Part shown: piece after piece, positions 61,501 to 64,000 of the stretch
How positions within the stretch are numbered: position 1 is the first letter of the stretch
Layout of the letters: each line of letters opens with the position of its first letter
Origin: Toxotes chatareus
Lineage: Eukaryota > Chordata > Actinopteri > Toxotidae
DNA: 64,000 bases
Assembly: GCA_016801885.1 (NCBI GenBank)
Contig: CM028900.1
Location: 8,153,501-8,217,500, forward strand
Direction of reading: 5' to 3'
Made by a program: the position numbers and the translations under genes
Notes under the pieces: generated by a model
Told to the model about the DNA's origin: nothing
What the model saw: the letters and a program-made list of their open reading frames with translations, nothing else
Database searches by the model: none

Positions 61501-64000
61501 AGGGAGCGGATGCTTGGCACCGTGAAATAGGATTTGGGAAGGACCAAAGCAATGAAGCGGGAGGGAGAAGAGCAACTGCCAAGTCCTCTCTACGGATTTG
61601 GTGCCCCCTCCTCACCCCTTAAATATATTCAGTTTGTGCACATGCACACACACAAACACAAACACGAGCAGATATGACAGAGAGAAGGGGTGGGAGGGGT
61701 GGGGGGTGGCGAATGGATAGGGAGAGAAAAGAAAAGCAGAGAGGGGAGTATAATCAGAAGAACAGTGTTTGGAGCAATAACATAGTTCAGTCAGAGAGAC
61801 AGTGACCTGAACATGTGTTCCTCACTGTAACCAACTCATACAACTTGCTAATCCTGCCATGGCTTTACCAGGTGCCTCCTGCCTGAGTGCGTGTGTGTGT
61901 GCATGCCTACATAGGGGTAATGACATGTGTGCTCATATCTGTACTTGGTTTCCTGCATGCACGCTGTGTAGATCATCTTCTGTAAGTGACGGATAGAGGT
62001 TGACAAGAAACCGAGAGAAACAGGAGGGAGGAGTGGGGAAATAAAGGGGCAGGGCTACTCGCCTGGCTGTCAAAGGAGGTGATTGATTTTTCCGCCCCCT
62101 GTTATCGAGACCAGCAGCCACAAGGACCTCTAATACTCCCTTGTCTGACACACACACACACACACACTATCAGCAGCTCAATACACAGAAAATAGGCCTA
62201 TCAAGTATCATCTCTCTCTCTCTCCCTCTCTCTCACATGGTCATACCAAAAATCTAATCAGCATAGTTGGCTGTGTGTGGATGGAGCAGAGAGAGAAGAA
62301 GAAAGGGAAAACATAGTTGGCTCGATTTGCCTGTAGTTGAAAGAGTACAAGAAAGGGAAAACAAAATCAGTTATGAACCCAAGCACAGATGACTGAGGAG
62401 CTGAGATGATTCGGGAAGGCAAGATGGATGTACTTAAATGGATTCTTCGAGGCATTTCTGTTTCATCTCACATCTCTCTGTTGATCTCAGACTGTGCTGA
62501 ATTCTGATCTGAGGAGAGCATCAAGCGCCAAAGTTGACAGTGTTCTGAGCTTGACCTTTGGAAATGCTGTTCAAAGCAGTAAAATCAATACGCCAAGGCT
62601 ACCCGGAAGTGTGGTTACAAAAGTTTCAAGGATAAACAGTGAAACCCCTGCATTGCTCTCTTCCTCACACTTCCTCTTTCTCCCTACCCTCCCCTCTTTT
62701 TCCTTTTCTTGCCTCTTGTTCTATGCCCTCTCCAACCCCCTCTTGAATGATTTCTTCTTCTTTCTTTTTTTTCCAATTTTCTACAAAGGACTTGTGCAAT
62801 TTTGCTATTACTCATATTATTGCTGGTGGCTGCAAACTGAGTCTTAGCGCCATTTCTCAGGGGTAATTGGAAACTGCAGGTGTGAGAGGGCACATTAGCA
62901 TGCACAAGCCCTGCACAGCATACTGCTTCAGCCCTAATGGCAGCATGAAAAATACATCTATCACGCTAATGCAAAAGAGACAGATGTGTACTGTAGTTAC
63001 ACTGCTGAGAACAGTCATAAAAATGTGATATCCTGTGGTCTGAGTAAGCTTGTGCGCTCTTTTTCCAAAGTGTGTCTGTGTATGTTTGTGTGTGTACCTG
63101 ACACACAGAAAGAGAGCAGAGAGCAAGACAATGTAGTATAGAGCATCTAGTACTGGATGAAGAAAATGCACATGTAAAGCATGTATCAAGTAGACTACAG
63201 TATTTGCCTTACTCACAACAGAAGAACAAATATTTCAAGGATTTCAAGCCATTTTGAAGGTATGTTTTCATGTGCTGTAAATATGTATGCTGCCAAATGA
63301 AATGTTTCTCACATATAATCATTTGGCCGCACACTCATTCTCTGCCCTTTGCAGCATTTTGGGCTACTGTTTTTGTTTTTTTGTTTTTTGCATATGTGGT
63401 TAAATTTAACCTGGAAAATGTAGATTCAGCCAACAGCTACAGGTTTCAGATTTTAATGGGGAGAAGAACAATATTTATCAGTGAGAAATTATCAACCTCA
63501 GTGCAGCTCTGACCCTAATGTGAGCTTACCAGCCTGTGGCCAAAAAAATGCACAAGTAACCAATAACAGGGATCAGACCATACACAACTCTGAATGATAT
63601 TTCAGTATTTTAGAGAAAATGGAGTGAAAAGGGACCAGCAGAACACATAAGAGGCCTGCTTCATCCATTCATACAGGGAAAAAGATTAAAGGTAGTCACT
63701 GAAAACCATTCTCGATACTAAGCTCAAAGTGTTTGCATGAAATAATTATAATGGCTAAATTACATCCCTGCAAATGTAGCTTTGGATTGAATTTGAATTG
63801 TCAAGAATGTAAGGAAAATTGCCAACAGTCTTATCTTTAGTGGATGTTTACAAAATGAAGGTAAGTGGGAATAAGAGAATACAGTTCATTATGTTAAATG
63901 GGATTTTTGGCATTAAAAAAAGTGCTGTATTTATTGAAGTAGTTTTGCACTTGTTTTGGTATTTCTAAACGTGAATTTACTATGGGGTTTATTATCACAA

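Larger units (their letters stand above)
57300..64000. other. intergenic region upstream of atp11a
   Basis: 6.7 kb with no coding sequence I can support on either strand. It holds a small hairpin (57,311-57,347), a dispersed repeat (57,540-57,740), the inverted pair at 58,183-58,587, a C-run (59,726-59,737), a GAA run (60,058-60,075) and CA/TC microsatellites near 62,150 and 62,212. It may hold regulatory elements, but nothing identifies them. Confidence 0.6.

Noticed and set aside
62494..62847. Plus-strand 117-codon frame in the upstream intergenic region
   Set aside because: Ser/Phe-rich translation of a pyrimidine-rich stretch with no homology or splice support.

Overview
The window is vertebrate nuclear DNA, most likely from a ray-finned (percomorph-type) fish. 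The evidence is spliced genes with conserved vertebrate protein families, many short introns (89-250 bp) mixed with a few long ones, abundant CA/GT microsatellites and several dispersed repeats of types I associate with teleost genomes. Every gene I can support is on the minus strand. There are no operons, CRISPR arrays, rRNA or tRNA genes that I can see, and no novel multi-gene system.

Right to left (transcription order): about 57,300-64,000 is gene-free upstream DNA. A CpG-rich block at about 56,760-57,290 is the promoter and 5' end of atp11a, a P4-ATPase phospholipid flippase. I rebuilt its coding sequence from 28 constitutive coding exons (56,835 down to 31,317), each with GT/AG boundaries and a length that matches the codons exactly. 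All catalytic motifs are intact (DGES, DKTGT, KGAD, TGDK, GDGAND). The 3' end forks. One terminal exon (30,539-30,616) gives a 1130-residue protein whose tail matches the mammalian ATP11A short C-terminus. A more distal one (28,072-28,344) gives 1195 residues and starts with an acidic dileucine motif. A third candidate tail lies at 29,470-29,655, and a possible 24-nt microexon lies at 33,018-33,041.

The atp11a 3' UTR probably runs to a poly(A) signal at 25,406-25,411. A dispersed repeat (about 24,640-25,230) separates it from the next gene, mcf2l, a Dbl-family Rho GEF. Only the 5' part of mcf2l is here. A probable non-coding first exon ends at 24,324. At least three, possibly four, alternative 5' coding exons (22,764-22,842; 17,112-17,268; 16,456-16,525; 13,406-13,925) all end in the same phase. 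They can splice to the shared exons at 7,245-7,328, 5,274-5,388 and 1,175-1,265, which encode the start of the Sec14/CRAL-TRIO domain. The rest of mcf2l (spectrin repeats, DH-PH, SH3) lies beyond position 1.

The head-to-tail order ATP11A then MCF2L on one strand is that of human 13q34 (and of the paralogous ATP11C-MCF2 pair), which supports both assignments. The most interesting signals are regulatory: alternative N-termini of mcf2l, alternative C-termini of atp11a, the microexon whose polypyrimidine tract is a microsatellite, and a perfect 59-bp palindrome in an mcf2l intron.
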